Translations under genes and position numbers: made by a program
The notes under the pieces: generated by a model
Told to the model about the DNA's origin: nothing
What the model saw: only the letters and a program-made list of their open reading frames with translations
Databases searched by the model: none
Shown: one piece after another, positions 7,363 to 15,234 of the stretch
Numbering within the stretch: position 1 is the first letter of the stretch
Layout: each line of letters starts with the position of its first letter
Source: Ruminococcus sp. UBA6407
Lineage (GTDB): Bacteria; Bacillota; Clostridia; Oscillospirales; Ruminococcaceae
Assembly (NCBI GenBank): GCA_002438605.1
Contig: DJPR01000037.1
Coordinates: 1 to 38,167, forward strand
Length of the DNA stretch: 38,167 bases
Direction of reading: 5' to 3'

Positions 7363-8172
7363 ATGAAGTATTGTAAATTTTGCGGAACTCAATTAGATGA
7401 TGATGCAGTCTGCACCTGTGAGGAAGCACAGAAGGAATTAAATGAAAAGCAGACGGAAGCAAGGGCTTACGAAACTGATGATGATAAAAAAGCTGATTTG
7501 GCGGCAGGGGAAATGAAATTGCCGTCTGATATGGAGGTTCCGTCCAAAAATCAAAGTGACTTCAGCTTACTTGCCTGTGACATAAGAACATTTGCGTTTA
7601 TAGGCATAGGCTCTGTAATAGCAATTACTATTATTGTAATGATTATTTCTGCTATTGTTGGCGGTGGCTATAAAAAACCGCTGAATGACCTGAAAAAAGG
7701 TCTTAACAAAGGTGATTTTGATATATTTGCAGAGGCTTTTCCCGAAGATATAGCCGATGATATGGACGACAATGACGGTGATGAGGTATTTGATAACTGT
7801 ATTGACGCTCTTGAAGATGAGTACGGAAAAAATCTTAAATTCAAGTATAAGGTTGACTACAAGGAGAAAATTTCTGACAGAAAGCTTGAAAAGATTGAGG
7901 ATATTCAGGATATAAAGCTGAAAAAGGCTTATGAGGTTGACTTAGCAGTAAAGGTCAAGGGTAAAGAGGATAAGGACGATATTGAATTTACGGTTTTCGT
8001 GGGCAAGGTGAAGGACGAGGGCTGGAAGCTGGTATATATGGACGAAAATGATACCGATGAAATGTTTGAACTTCTTGAAAAATATGAAGAAAGCAGCTTG
8101 AGGGATAAGCTGAAAGATGATGACGTAAACGATGCTTTGGACGATTATTTCAGTGACTATGATTTTGAATAA
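7363..8172 (+). CDS. Zinc-ribbon membrane protein of unknown function
   Basis: A 269-aa protein. The N-terminus begins with a short zinc ribbon (C-K-F-C-G, then C-T-C at residues 4-19). A Lys/Glu/Asp-rich stretch, one membrane segment (about 80-105, ending in G-G-G-Y) and a strongly acidic C-terminal domain (about 110-269, many D-D/E-D pairs) follow. This layout is common in Gram-positive proteins with a zinc-ribbon head and an extracytoplasmic domain. The start is set at ATG 7363 because GGAGG (7352-7356) precedes it; the in-frame ATG at 7318 has no such site. No function can be assigned. It is transcribed from its own promoter and ends at a bidirectional terminator. Confidence 0.8.
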   Translation: MKYCKFCGTQLDDDAVCTCEEAQKELNEKQTEARAYETDDDKKADLAAGEMKLPSDMEVPSKNQSDFSLLACDIRTFAFIGIGSVIAITIIVMIISAIVGGGYKKPLNDLKKGLNKGDFDIFAEAFPEDIADDMDDNDGDEVFDNCIDALEDEYGKNLKFKYKVDYKEKISDRKLEKIEDIQDIKLKKAYEVDLAVKVKGKEDKDDIEFTVFVGKVKDEGWKLVYMDENDTDEMFELLEKYEESSLRDKLKDDDVNDALDDYFSDYDFE

Positions 8173-8174
8173 TA

Positions 8175-8210
8175 AAGGCAATACCGCATAAGCTTTATGT
8201 AGTGTTGTTT
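8175..8210. repeat. Degenerate dispersed hairpin repeat copy
   Basis: AAGGCAATACCGCATAA, then TTATGTAGTGTTGT. The inner CATAA/TTATG arms pair; the outer arms pair only partly. It lies just after the stop codon of the zinc-ribbon gene. Confidence 0.55.
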
Positions 8211-8215
8211 ATAAT

Positions 8216-8253
8216 AAAAAGCTTGAAATCCAATTCAGGATTTCAAGCTTTTT
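8216..8253. terminator. Bidirectional terminator between convergent genes
   Basis: A 16-bp perfect stem (AAAAAGCTTGAAATCC at 8216-8231, its complement at 8238-8253) with a 6-nt loop has A/T tails on both sides. It serves the zinc-ribbon gene (+) and the cohesin/dockerin gene (-). Confidence 0.9.
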
Positions 8254-8264
8254 GCTTTATTTTA

Positions 8265-9554
8265 TTACTTTAATTCGGAAAGTGACGGAATAACGTGAAG
8301 AATATGCTTTGCAATAGCAACAGCGTCCTGAGCGTTTAAACCATTGCTGCTTCCATGAACGTCTGCATTGGCAAAGCCCTGAGCTGACAATTTGTATTCA
8401 TTAGGATTAATAATGTAGCACTTAATTAATACAACATCTGCAATATCAACTGTTTTATCACAGTTAGCGTCACCGGCAAGTGACGGTTTAGGAAGTGTAG
8501 TTGCAGGTGTTGTGGTAGTAGTTGCAGGAATAGTGGTAGTAGTTGTTGTGGTGGTTGCAGGAATAGTGGTAGTAGTTGTTGTGGTGGTTGCAGGAACAGT
8601 GGTAGTTGTAGTGGTTGTGGTTGCAGGGAGAGTAGTCGTTGTAGTAGTTGTGGTTGCAGGGAGAGTAGTCGTTGTAGTAGTTGTGGTTGCAGGAATAGTG
8701 GTAGTTGTAGTGGTTGTGGTTTCAGGGAGAGTAGTTGTAGTAGTGGTTGTGGTTGCAGGAACAGTAGTAGTTGTAGTGGTTGTGGTTGCAGGAATAGTGG
8801 TAGTTGTAGTGGTTGTGGTTGCAGGAATAGTTGTCGTTGTAGTGGTTGTGGTTTCAGGAATAGTAGTAGTTGTAGTGGTTGTGGTTTCAGGGAGAGTAGT
8901 AGTTGTAGTAGTGGTTGTGGTTTCAGGGAGAGTGGTAGTTGTAGTGGTTGTGGTTTCAGGGAGAGTGGTAGTTGTAGTGGTTGTAGTAGCAGGAGTTGTA
9001 GTCGTTGTGGTACTTCTGTTGACTGTTATAGAGCCGTCTGTAATGGTAAGAGGCAGACTTCCTCCGAACAGCAGATTTTCCAGACTGCTTGCCATTGTAT
9101 AATCTCTGTCCCACTTTATTTGATATACTCCGTTATTGGCAGTATCCTTTACCTTGAAACCGAAGTAAATAACGGTATCGCCCTCTTTTGCCTCAAGCGG
9201 CATCATATTCGGGTCATTTGTTTCAATTGACCACCTCAAACAGCCCTCACTCTCATTTGTAACAACTAATCCGTAGCAGGAATCTGCCGGTACTTCAACA
9301 AGCTCCAGAGCAGAAGCGTCATAGCTGATACTGCCCTGCATTGCATAAACCTCTGTTCCGTCAGGGATTTGAGTTACAAAAACATCAACATACTGTACGC
9401 TATTCTTAGGGTTATAGTCGATGTTTGTCATTTCAAAGGTGAGCGTTTCACTTTCGGCTGATGTGCAGAAAGCAGGTACAGCAAGACAGCCTGAAACACC
9501 TGAAACTGCAATCAAGGCTGAAACAGCAAGGGATAAAAATTTTTGATTTTTCAT
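8265..9554 (-). CDS. Secreted cohesin-like / Thr-rich linker / dockerin protein
   Basis: A 429-aa secreted protein. A signal peptide (1 to about 32, cut near A-F-C-T-S-A) is followed by an Ig-like cohesin-type domain (about 36-178). A Thr-rich linker (181-358) comes next, then a C-terminal type I dockerin (359-429). The dockerin shows two calcium loops: [12 protein letters not shown] and [14 protein letters not shown]. The linker has 14 units of eight (once nine) Thr followed by [ILV]-P-[AE]. A cohesin and dockerin on one chain is an adaptor-scaffoldin layout, as in Ruminococcus cellulosomes and amylosomes: the dockerin docks on a scaffold and the cohesin receives another dockerin protein. 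The cohesin call is from fold-like pattern only; a carbohydrate-binding module is the main alternative. It has its own promoter and a long leader. Confidence 0.8.
   Translation of the reverse strand: MKNQKFLSLAVSALIAVSGVSGCLAVPAFCTSAESETLTFEMTNIDYNPKNSVQYVDVFVTQIPDGTEVYAMQGSISYDASALELVEVPADSCYGLVVTNESEGCLRWSIETNDPNMMPLEAKEGDTVIYFGFKVKDTANNGVYQIKWDRDYTMASSLENLLFGGSLPLTITDGSITVNRSTTTTTTPATTTTTTTTLPETTTTTTTTLPETTTTTTTTTLPETTTTTTTTIPETTTTTTTTIPATTTTTTTTIPATTTTTTTTVPATTTTTTTTLPETTTTTTTTIPATTTTTTTTLPATTTTTTTTLPATTTTTTTTVPATTTTTTTTIPATTTTTTTTIPATTTTTPATTLPKPSLAGDANCDKTVDIADVVLIKCYIINPNEYKLSAQGFANADVHGSSNGLNAQDAVAIAKHILHVIPSLSELK
8505..9005 (-). repeat. 33-bp in-frame tandem repeat encoding the Thr-Pro linker
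   Basis: About 14 tandem 33-bp units encode T8-x-P-[A/E], with silent ACT/ACC/ACA variation and one unit longer by a codon. Such a minisatellite can expand or contract by slippage or recombination without a frameshift, changing linker length between strains. Confidence 0.9.
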
Positions 9555-9760
9555 AATTAACTCCGTTCTGCCGCAGATATGATTCAGATTGAAATTTTAC
9601 TGCGGCGTTCCAAGCAGGCATCGGAGATATTTCTGCGGTGCTTCAGCGGTATTTTCAATCTGTATTTTTGGAAAAAGAATTCCCCGAAATCCAATATGTA
9701 ATTATTGCAATAAAAAATACATATTGTATGAATTTACCATTAATTTATCTGTTTTTTTGT
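9555..9760 (-). promoter_or_regulatory. Structured 5' leader of the cohesin/dockerin gene
   Basis: The predicted ~205-nt leader holds a 10-bp perfect pairing (plus-strand CAGATTGAAA at 9585-9594 with TTTCAATCTG at 9653-9662). A 7-bp pairing crosses it (GCCGCAG at 9570-9576 with CTGCGGC at 9600-9606). Together they form a pseudoknot or two alternative structures close to the ribosome-binding site. No known riboswitch consensus was recognised. Confidence 0.45.
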
Positions 9761-9766
9761 ATATTT

Positions 9767-9795
9767 ATTATAGCACTGACAGTAAAATTTGTCCA
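9767..9795 (-). promoter_or_regulatory. Sigma-A promoter of the cohesin/dockerin gene
   Basis: On the minus strand TGGACA (plus 9790-9795), 17-bp spacer, TATAAT (plus 9767-9772). Confidence 0.7.
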
Positions 9796-9887
9796 GTGGT
9801 ATTTTTTAATTTTTTATAAATTTTTCCCTGCCCGACATAAAAGTGACTGCTGCCGAATCAGTCAATCATTTTTATAAAATCAGACTT

Positions 9888-9914
9888 AGGGCAGAACCGA
9901 AACGGCTCTGCCCT
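9888..9914 (-). terminator. Terminator-like hairpin downstream of the Na/Pi cotransporter
   Basis: AGGGCAGAACC (9888-9898) pairs with GGCTCTGCCCT (9904-9914) except for one mismatch, with a 5-nt loop. It lies downstream of the nptA-like gene on the minus strand, after the dispersed repeat at 9943-9980. Confidence 0.6.
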
Positions 9915-9942
9915 TATAGCAATACAACAAGCTTTTAAGTCA

Positions 9943-9984
9943 ACACCGCACAAAGCACGTCAAAAGACTTTGTGCGGTATTGCT
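9943..9984. repeat. Dispersed hairpin repeat abutting the Na/Pi cotransporter stop codon
   Basis: ACCGCACAAAG (9945-9955) and CTTTGTGCGGT (9968-9978) form an 11-bp perfect stem around a CACGTCAAAAGA loop. The outer arm is AACA and TATTGC. The repeat ends exactly at the stop codon at 9985. Confidence 0.85.
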
Positions 9985-11736
9985 TTAATTAACAGCGTAT
10001 TTTTCACTGTATGCTTTGAGATTGTTTTCATATTCCTTGTTATGCAGGTCTTTTAGGTTTTGCAGGTAGCTGTGCATATCAAAGCTTTCATGTGCAATTT
10101 CTATAATGCATACGGCAATATTTGAACAATGGTCTGAAACTCTTTCAAGATTTGTAAGCAGGTCTGAAAGAACAAATCCCATTTCAATTGTACATTCCTT
10201 TTTTCTAAGACGTGTAACGTGCTGTTTTTTAATAAAGGACTGGAGATTGTCAACAACCTGTTCAAGCGGTTCAACCTTATATGCTTTTTCAAGGTCATTT
10301 TCAACGAATGCACCAAGTGCAAGAGAGAGTATCTCGCTTACTGCCGACATCATGGTGGTAATTTCGGATTTAGCCTGTTCGGAGAATTCCATTTTCTTTT
10401 CTTTTATTTCTTCTGCTGATTCAAGAATGTTGACAGCATGGTCACTTATTCGCTCAAAGTCGCCGATTATATGGAGCAGCTTTGAAACCTCGCGGCTGTC
10501 ATCATCTGTAAGTGTTTTTCCGCTGACTTTTACAAGATATGTGCCTAAAGCGTCCTCATATTTATCAGCAGCGTTTTCACCGTTTCTGATTTTTTTGGCA
10601 CGTTCTTCACTGAAGTCGAAAAGATTTGCAAGGGAATCCTTGAGAATGTCAACAGAAATTTGTGCCATGTCGCATGTAACATTTCGGCTTCTTTCAATGG
10701 CAACGGCAGGAGTTGAAAGGAGTCTTTCGTCAAGAAGTTCTTTTTTATCCTTTTCGGAAGCGTCCTCTTTGATAATTTTATATGAAAGCTTTTCAAGCTG
10801 TTTTGTAAACGGCATAAGAAGTCCGAGAGCAAGAAGCTTGAATACTGTATGGACTATGGCAATTCCGAGAGGTGTTGCCGCTTTTTCAACAAAGCTGAAC
10901 TGGAAAATGCTTTCAAGCGTATAATAAACGGTAAGCCATACAACAGCACTTATCAGGTTAAAGCTGAGGTGGATTACAGCGGCTCTTTTTGCATTTTTAG
11001 TTGCACCTACGGAAGAAATCATTGCACTTACACAAGTACCGATATTCTGTCCCATTACAATAGGAACAGCAGTAGAGTAAGTTACAGTACCCGTAAGAGT
11101 GAGAGCCTGCAAAATTCCGACAGACGCTGATGACGACTGTACAATGGCAGTAAATACAGTACCAACAATGAGTCCGAGAACAGGATTTGAAAACAGAAGA
11201 AGAATCTTGCTGAATTCCTCTGACTGTGCCAGCGGTTCAACAGCAGCCGACATTGTTTCCATACCGAACATTAAAATGGAAAAGCCTATGAGAATGAGTG
11301 CGGTATCTTTTTGCTTGCTGTTCTTTACAAACATTATGAAAATAATGCCGATAAATGCAAGCAGCGGAGTAAAGCTGCTTGGTTTAAGTATCTGAACCCA
11401 GAAGCTTTCACCCTCGATACCTGTAAGACTAAGCAGCCATGACGTAACGGATGTACCCAAGTTAGCACCCATAATAACACCGACAGCCTGATGAAGTGTC
11501 ATAATTCCTGAGTTTACAAAGCCTACGACCATAACCGTTGTTGCAGATGAGGATTGAATGATACCTGTGACAACAAGACCAAGCATAAAGCCTTTAAAGG
11601 TATTTGAAGTAAGGTTTTCAAGAATGGATTTCAGTTTAGTGCCTGCTTTGCGTTCAAGGGCATCGCCCATCAGGTTCATGCCGTAGAGGAAAAAAGCAAG
11701 ACCGCCTAACAGGGTAAACACGTCAAAAATACTCAT
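9985..11736 (-). CDS. Na/Pi cotransporter family protein with C-terminal PhoU-like domain
   Basis: A 583-aa protein. The membrane domain (residues about 1-310) has two inverted halves, each with the Na/Pi signature Q-S-S-S (Q-S-S-S-A-T-T near 61-67 and Q-S-S-S-A-S-V-G near 200-207). The cytoplasmic half (about 340-560) consists of PhoU-like helical bundles with E-x-x-x-D spacing. The family (NptA/YjbB type) couples sodium to phosphate movement, and bacterial members with PhoU tails can export phosphate. The ATG at 11736 follows AGGAGAAT on the minus strand. It is monocistronic here, with repeat hairpins on both sides. No pho regulon genes are nearby. Confidence 0.92.
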   Translation of the reverse strand: MSIFDVFTLLGGLAFFLYGMNLMGDALERKAGTKLKSILENLTSNTFKGFMLGLVVTGIIQSSSATTVMVVGFVNSGIMTLHQAVGVIMGANLGTSVTSWLLSLTGIEGESFWVQILKPSSFTPLLAFIGIIFIMFVKNSKQKDTALILIGFSILMFGMETMSAAVEPLAQSEEFSKILLLFSNPVLGLIVGTVFTAIVQSSSASVGILQALTLTGTVTYSTAVPIVMGQNIGTCVSAMISSVGATKNAKRAAVIHLSFNLISAVVWLTVYYTLESIFQFSFVEKAATPLGIAIVHTVFKLLALGLLMPFTKQLEKLSYKIIKEDASEKDKKELLDERLLSTPAVAIERSRNVTCDMAQISVDILKDSLANLFDFSEERAKKIRNGENAADKYEDALGTYLVKVSGKTLTDDDSREVSKLLHIIGDFERISDHAVNILESAEEIKEKKMEFSEQAKSEITTMMSAVSEILSLALGAFVENDLEKAYKVEPLEQVVDNLQSFIKKQHVTRLRKKECTIEMGFVLSDLLTNLERVSDHCSNIAVCIIEIAHESFDMHSYLQNLKDLHNKEYENNLKAYSEKYAVN

Positions 11737-11795
11737 TAAAAAATTCTCCTATCGTTTTCTCTCTCTTAAAATTATTTCCCAAAATTCCAATGATA

Positions 11796-11801
11796 ATTAT
11801 A
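11796..11801 (-). promoter_or_regulatory. -10 box of the Na/Pi cotransporter promoter
   Basis: TATAAT on the minus strand about 60 bp upstream of the ATG. The expected -35 region holds only a weak match, so a regulated or extended promoter is possible. Confidence 0.4.
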
Positions 11802-11902
11802 CATTGAATTTGTAAAACCAATGTGCGTCTTATGTAAAATTTGAGTAAAATGCAGTTTATCCTACAATATATACAAGTTTTTAAGGCTGATGTATATTTT
11901 TT

Positions 11903-12122
11903 AAGGCAACACCGCACAAAGATTGCATGTGCATTGTGTTTAAGGGAACGCTCTCTCTTGCAGAGCGTTCCCTCTTAAAAAACAGTCCACAGGACTGTTT
12001 TTTAATTCACCCTTTGCAGAGTGCCCTGCGGCTGTTTGTGGGACTCTGTCCCACACCCTGCAAGGGCTTTCAGCCCTTGACCTGACCAAAGGGTTAGCAA
12101 ACCCTTTGGAAACCCATTTTTT
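11903..12122. repeat. Multi-hairpin intergenic repeat cassette
   Basis: A half copy of the GGCAACACCGCACAAAG repeat (11903-11922) is followed by several hairpins. These are AGGGAACGCTCT/AGAGCGTTCCCT (11943-11973), AAAACAGTCC/GGACTGTTTT (11979-12001, then T), TGTGGGA/TCCCACA (about 12037-12055), AAGGGCT/AGCCCTT (12062-12079) and CCAAAGGGTT/AACCCTTTGG (12086-12109). The last 22 bp are identical to 2-23 of this window. No ORF is present. It lies between two minus-strand genes. Confidence 0.8.
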
Positions 12123-12144
12123 ATTTTTTAGTTTTCATAAACTT

Positions 12145-12180
12145 AAGGCAATACCGCATATTTTCTATGCGGCGTTACTT
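12145..12180. repeat. Dispersed hairpin repeat downstream of the aminotransferase gene
   Basis: AAGGCAATACCGCATA pairs with TATGCGGCGTTACTT: seven perfect inner pairs (12154-12160 with 12166-12172), then a mix of wobble and mismatch. It ends within 2 bp of the stop codon at 12182 and probably acts as its terminator. Confidence 0.75.
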
Positions 12181-12181
12181 A

Positions 12182-13465
12182 TTATTCCATTTCAGAAAGA
12201 AGCTTATCTGCACTTACCAGTTTAACACAAATTACAAAAAGCTCCATAGCCTTTTCAAGCTCCTCAACTGATGGATATGACGGAGCAATACGGATATTCT
12301 TATCATCAGGGTCTTTTCCATAAGGGAAAGTTGCTCCTGCATTTGTAAGTGTTACACCTGCCTCCTTGCAAAGCTGTACAATTTTCTTTGCACAGCCGTT
12401 CATGGCGTTGAATGATACAAAATATCCACCCTTTGGAGTAATCCATGACGCAATTTTTCCGCATGGAGTCAGTTCCTTTTCAAGAGTATCAGTTACAGCC
12501 TTAAAACGTGGTTCGAGAAGCTTTCTGTGCTTTTCCATATGTTTGAGAATATTTTCATATGTTCCAAAGTATTTTGCATGGCGTAGCTGATTGAGCTTAT
12601 CAAAGCTTATCGTACTGATTGCAAGTGATTCTTTAAGACTTTCAATATTCTCTCTGCTTGAACCAAGTACAGCAACACCTGCACCTGAAAAGGTGATTTT
12701 AGATGTTGAACCGTAAATATAAACGATATTATCGTTTCCTACTGCCTTTGCTTCTTCAAGAATATTGAGTATTCTGCTTGTATCATCTGTAAGATGATGA
12801 ACACAGTAAGCATTATCCCAAAAGATTCTGAAGTCCTTAGCCTTAGGCTTGAGTGATGCAAAACGCTTTACAACAGCGTCACTGTAACAGATTCCCTGTG
12901 GATTTGAATACTGAGGAACACACCATATTCCCTTGATGCTGTCATCATTTGAAACAAGTTCTTCAATCATGTCCATATCAGGGCCGTCCTGATGCATTGG
13001 AATATTAATCATTTCTATACCAAAAAATTCACATATTGCAAAATGACGGTCATATCCCGGAACAGGACAAAGGAATTTTACCTTGTCAAGCTTTCCCCAA
13101 GGTGTTTCACCGAGAATACCATGAGTGAACGCCGTCTGGATAGTCCAGAACATAATGTTAAGACTGGAGTTGCCGAAAACTATAATTTCGTCAGGATTTA
13201 CGCCTATCATAGGGGCAAAAAGCTTTTTAGCTTCGGGAATGCCGTCAAGCATGCCATAGTTTCTGCAATCCATACCATTTTCTGATTTATAATTACCGTC
13301 ATTGAGGATATTAAGCATATCCATGCTTAAATCAAGCTGTTCCGGTGACGGCTTGCCTCTTGACATATCAAGTTTAAGACCAAGTGCTTTAAAATCGTTG
13401 TATTTTGCTTCCGTTTCGTTTCTAAAGTTCAGAAGCTCCTCTTTGTTCATCTGAAACATATCCAT
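12182..13465 (-). CDS. PLP-dependent aminotransferase class I (aspartate-type, subgroup Ic-like)
   Basis: A 427-aa fold-type I aminotransferase. The N-terminus has the substrate-lid motif L-D-M-S-R-G-K-P. The cofactor pocket includes F-G-N-S-S-L, V-P-G-Y-D-R-H, the Asn and Pro of Q-Y-S-N-P-Q-G, and D-N-A-Y for the Asp that contacts the pyridine N. The Schiff-base Lys is in Y-G-S-T-S-K-I-T-F-S-G-A-G, and R-I-A-P-S-Y-P carries the carboxylate-binding Arg. The length and the Y-G-S-T-S-K motif fit the aspartate aminotransferase group described for some Actinobacteria and Firmicutes (PF12897-like). It probably interconverts aspartate/2-oxoglutarate with oxaloacetate/glutamate; the exact substrate is not certain. 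The ATG at 13465 follows AAAGGAGA. It stands alone between its own promoter and a repeat-type terminator. Confidence 0.85.
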   Translation of the reverse strand: MDMFQMNKEELLNFRNETEAKYNDFKALGLKLDMSRGKPSPEQLDLSMDMLNILNDGNYKSENGMDCRNYGMLDGIPEAKKLFAPMIGVNPDEIIVFGNSSLNIMFWTIQTAFTHGILGETPWGKLDKVKFLCPVPGYDRHFAICEFFGIEMINIPMHQDGPDMDMIEELVSNDDSIKGIWCVPQYSNPQGICYSDAVVKRFASLKPKAKDFRIFWDNAYCVHHLTDDTSRILNILEEAKAVGNDNIVYIYGSTSKITFSGAGVAVLGSSRENIESLKESLAISTISFDKLNQLRHAKYFGTYENILKHMEKHRKLLEPRFKAVTDTLEKELTPCGKIASWITPKGGYFVSFNAMNGCAKKIVQLCKEAGVTLTNAGATFPYGKDPDDKNIRIAPSYPSVEELEKAMELFVICVKLVSADKLLSEME

Positions 13466-13514
13466 TCAAGAATCTCTCCTTTGATTTCAATTACATGAAA
13501 TTCATACTTTTAAT

Positions 13515-13543
13515 AGTATACCACATAAAAAAGACCATTTCAA
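13515..13543 (-). promoter_or_regulatory. Sigma-A promoter of the aminotransferase gene
   Basis: On the minus strand TTGAAA (plus 13538-13543), 17-bp spacer, TATACT (plus 13515-13520), about 45 bp from the start codon. Confidence 0.75.
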
Positions 13544-13569
13544 GAGAGAAAATTACAAAATCTATATAG

Positions 13570-13755
13570 CAGTAAGCGTATTTTTTTGATATATTTGCCC
13601 ACAACAGACGGACAAGTGTTTTCCAATTGCTTACTGTATAACATGGTGCTGCCTTAACGCAAATACACAAATTGCAAAATATACAATAAAAGTTTTAAGT
13701 AATTGTATGACTGCACAAAAAGCGTGCTGTAAATATTTAAAAATTGTTAATTCTA
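13570..13755. other. AT-rich divergent intergenic spacer
   Basis: No ORF or RNA gene recognised. It holds an 8-bp inverted repeat (CAGTAAGC at 13570-13577, GCTTACTG at 13629-13636) and a decayed fragment resembling the dispersed repeat (GTGCTGCCTTAACGCA near 13645-13660). Together with the two flanking promoters this accounts for the gap. Confidence 0.4.
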
Positions 13756-13784
13756 TTGACATTTGTTTCAGTCTAATGTATAAT
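13756..13784 (+). promoter_or_regulatory. Perfect sigma-A promoter of the transglutaminase-dockerin gene
   Basis: TTGACA (13756-13761), 17-bp spacer, TATAAT (13779-13784). Both boxes match consensus. The ribosome-binding site AGGAGG (13840-13845) follows. Confidence 0.85.
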
Positions 13785-13850
13785 ATTTTTATAAATATAG
13801 AGGGGATAGAAATTAAAAGGTCTTTATAGACAATAATGCAGGAGGAAGAA

Positions 13851-15182
13851 ATGAAAGGTATTTTTTCAAGAATTTCAGCAATTGCATTAACTCTGTCCCT
13901 TTTTTCGGGAAACGGAGCTTTTTATGCTTGTGCTGATACAGTAATAAACGAGTATGGTACAATTGATTTGTCAGAGGAAACCATTGAACTGGATATGGAG
14001 GATTTTGACGCATTATATATGCCTGAAATTCCAAAAATCAATGTGTCAGATGCAGAAAACGGTTATTTTTACGGCGATTTTATTGACAAAAATAACAGGG
14101 CGGTTTATGATGCCCTTAAAGAATTTACGGACAAACCTTCCGAAGAAACTGTTACAGTCAAATTTCCGGAGGCAGTTAAGGTCAACCTTTCTGCACTTCC
14201 AAATTCAGAAAGCTATACGGAAGAAGACCAGGAAAATCTTTATAATACGCTGATGTCAAACTGCAAGGGCGGCAGAGATTGTATTTTGTTTGACTACCCC
14301 GAAGTATTTTGGCTTGACCCGAATTTAATGTCGATAAATCTGATTAACACGTCCTATTCGTATAACCGAATACAAAATTATTATACTTTAAAAATAGGCG
14401 GAATAATAATTAATCCAAAGCTTTGTGAATTTTGTGACAGCGTTGATTCTGCAAATGAAATGATGAAGCAATTAGATGAGGCTGTTGAGAACTTTGAAAT
14501 TCATGGAGATAAATTATACGACCGCTTGCTTGATGTCTATACTCAAATAGCTGAACGGACATATTACGATTCAAGTAAATCATATGCTCATACGGCAATT
14601 GGTGCACTTGTTAATGAAGGCGTAGTATGCGAAGGCTATTCCAAGGCACTGAAATTAATATGCGACCGTGAGAAAATTCCATGCGTCCTTGTTTTCGGCA
14701 ATTTTGACTCAACTGCAATGACTGCTCATATGTGGAACTATATTCAAATGGATGACGGAAAGTGGTATGCTGTTGATTTGACTTGGGACGATGTGGATGG
14801 TGAAAACGGCAAAGTTCTGAAAACAGAAAACTTTTTAAAAGGTTCATCAGCCTTTTATCAGAAGCATTCACCCGAAAAGGACTTTTTAGGAACCATTTTT
14901 ACATATCCCGATATTAGTGAAGAAGATTATTCATTCAGTCAGCAGACAACAACATCTTCAACCGTTTCTGTAACTGAACCAACCACTACAGTGACCACTG
15001 TGCCGCCTGTGATTGACGGTGACTTTAATCTTGACGGCAGGGTTGATATTGCAGATGCAATAATATGCTCAAGAACAGTATGCGGAGATGTCAGCGGTTA
15101 TAATTGTGATTTTGATAAGGACGGAATAATTGATATATTTGATTTTGTAATGTTCAGAAAATACCTTATTAATAAAATTTAA
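13851..15182 (+). CDS. Secreted transglutaminase-like protein with C-terminal dockerin
   Basis: A 443-aa secreted protein: signal peptide (1 to about 28, A-C-A-D region), an N-terminal domain (about 30-195), a transglutaminase-like core (about 215-320), a short Thr/Ser linker (about 365-385) and a dockerin (about 388-443). The catalytic triad is visible as Cys in V-V-C-E-G-Y-S, His in A-H-M-W-N and Asp in A-V-D-L-T-W-D-D. The dockerin has two calcium loops: D-F-N-L-D-G-R-V-D-I-A-D and D-F-D-K-D-G-I-I-D-I-F-D. The triad fits a cysteine protease, peptidoglycan amidase or cross-linking enzyme of the extended superfamily; the dockerin would attach it to a cohesin scaffold. The start is at ATG 13851 after AGGAGG; an in-frame ATG at 13836 lies upstream of the binding site and is unlikely. 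Confidence 0.88.
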   Translation: MKGIFSRISAIALTLSLFSGNGAFYACADTVINEYGTIDLSEETIELDMEDFDALYMPEIPKINVSDAENGYFYGDFIDKNNRAVYDALKEFTDKPSEETVTVKFPEAVKVNLSALPNSESYTEEDQENLYNTLMSNCKGGRDCILFDYPEVFWLDPNLMSINLINTSYSYNRIQNYYTLKIGGIIINPKLCEFCDSVDSANEMMKQLDEAVENFEIHGDKLYDRLLDVYTQIAERTYYDSSKSYAHTAIGALVNEGVVCEGYSKALKLICDREKIPCVLVFGNFDSTAMTAHMWNYIQMDDGKWYAVDLTWDDVDGENGKVLKTENFLKGSSAFYQKHSPEKDFLGTIFTYPDISEEDYSFSQQTTTSSTVSVTEPTTTVTTVPPVIDGDFNLDGRVDIADAIICSRTVCGDVSGYNCDFDKDGIIDIFDFVMFRKYLINKI

Positions 15183-15192
15183 CAAAACAAAA

Positions 15193-15225
15193 AAGGCAGC
15201 ACACTTCAAGTGAAGGTGTTGCCTT
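15193..15225. repeat. Dispersed hairpin repeat acting as bidirectional terminator
   Basis: AAGGCAGCACACTTCA pairs with TGAAGGTGTTGCCTT, with A-rich and T-rich flanks. It lies between the convergent transglutaminase and CPBP genes. The inner arm (CTTCA/TGAAG) differs from other copies on both sides, so pairing is kept. Confidence 0.8.
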
Positions 15226-15234
15226 AAATTATTT

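Noticed and set aside
8505..9005. Regular 33-bp repeats as a possible CRISPR array
   Set aside because: The units are contiguous, in frame with a secreted protein and have no spacers; no cas genes are present.
8512..9102. Plus-strand frame encoding long poly-Val repeats
   Set aside because: It is the mirror of the Thr-rich linker of the minus-strand cohesin/dockerin gene; it has no ribosome-binding site and no plausible protein composition.
10106..10924. 272-codon plus-strand frame opposite the Na/Pi cotransporter
   Set aside because: Ser/Arg/Phe-rich shadow of a well-supported gene with no ribosome-binding site.
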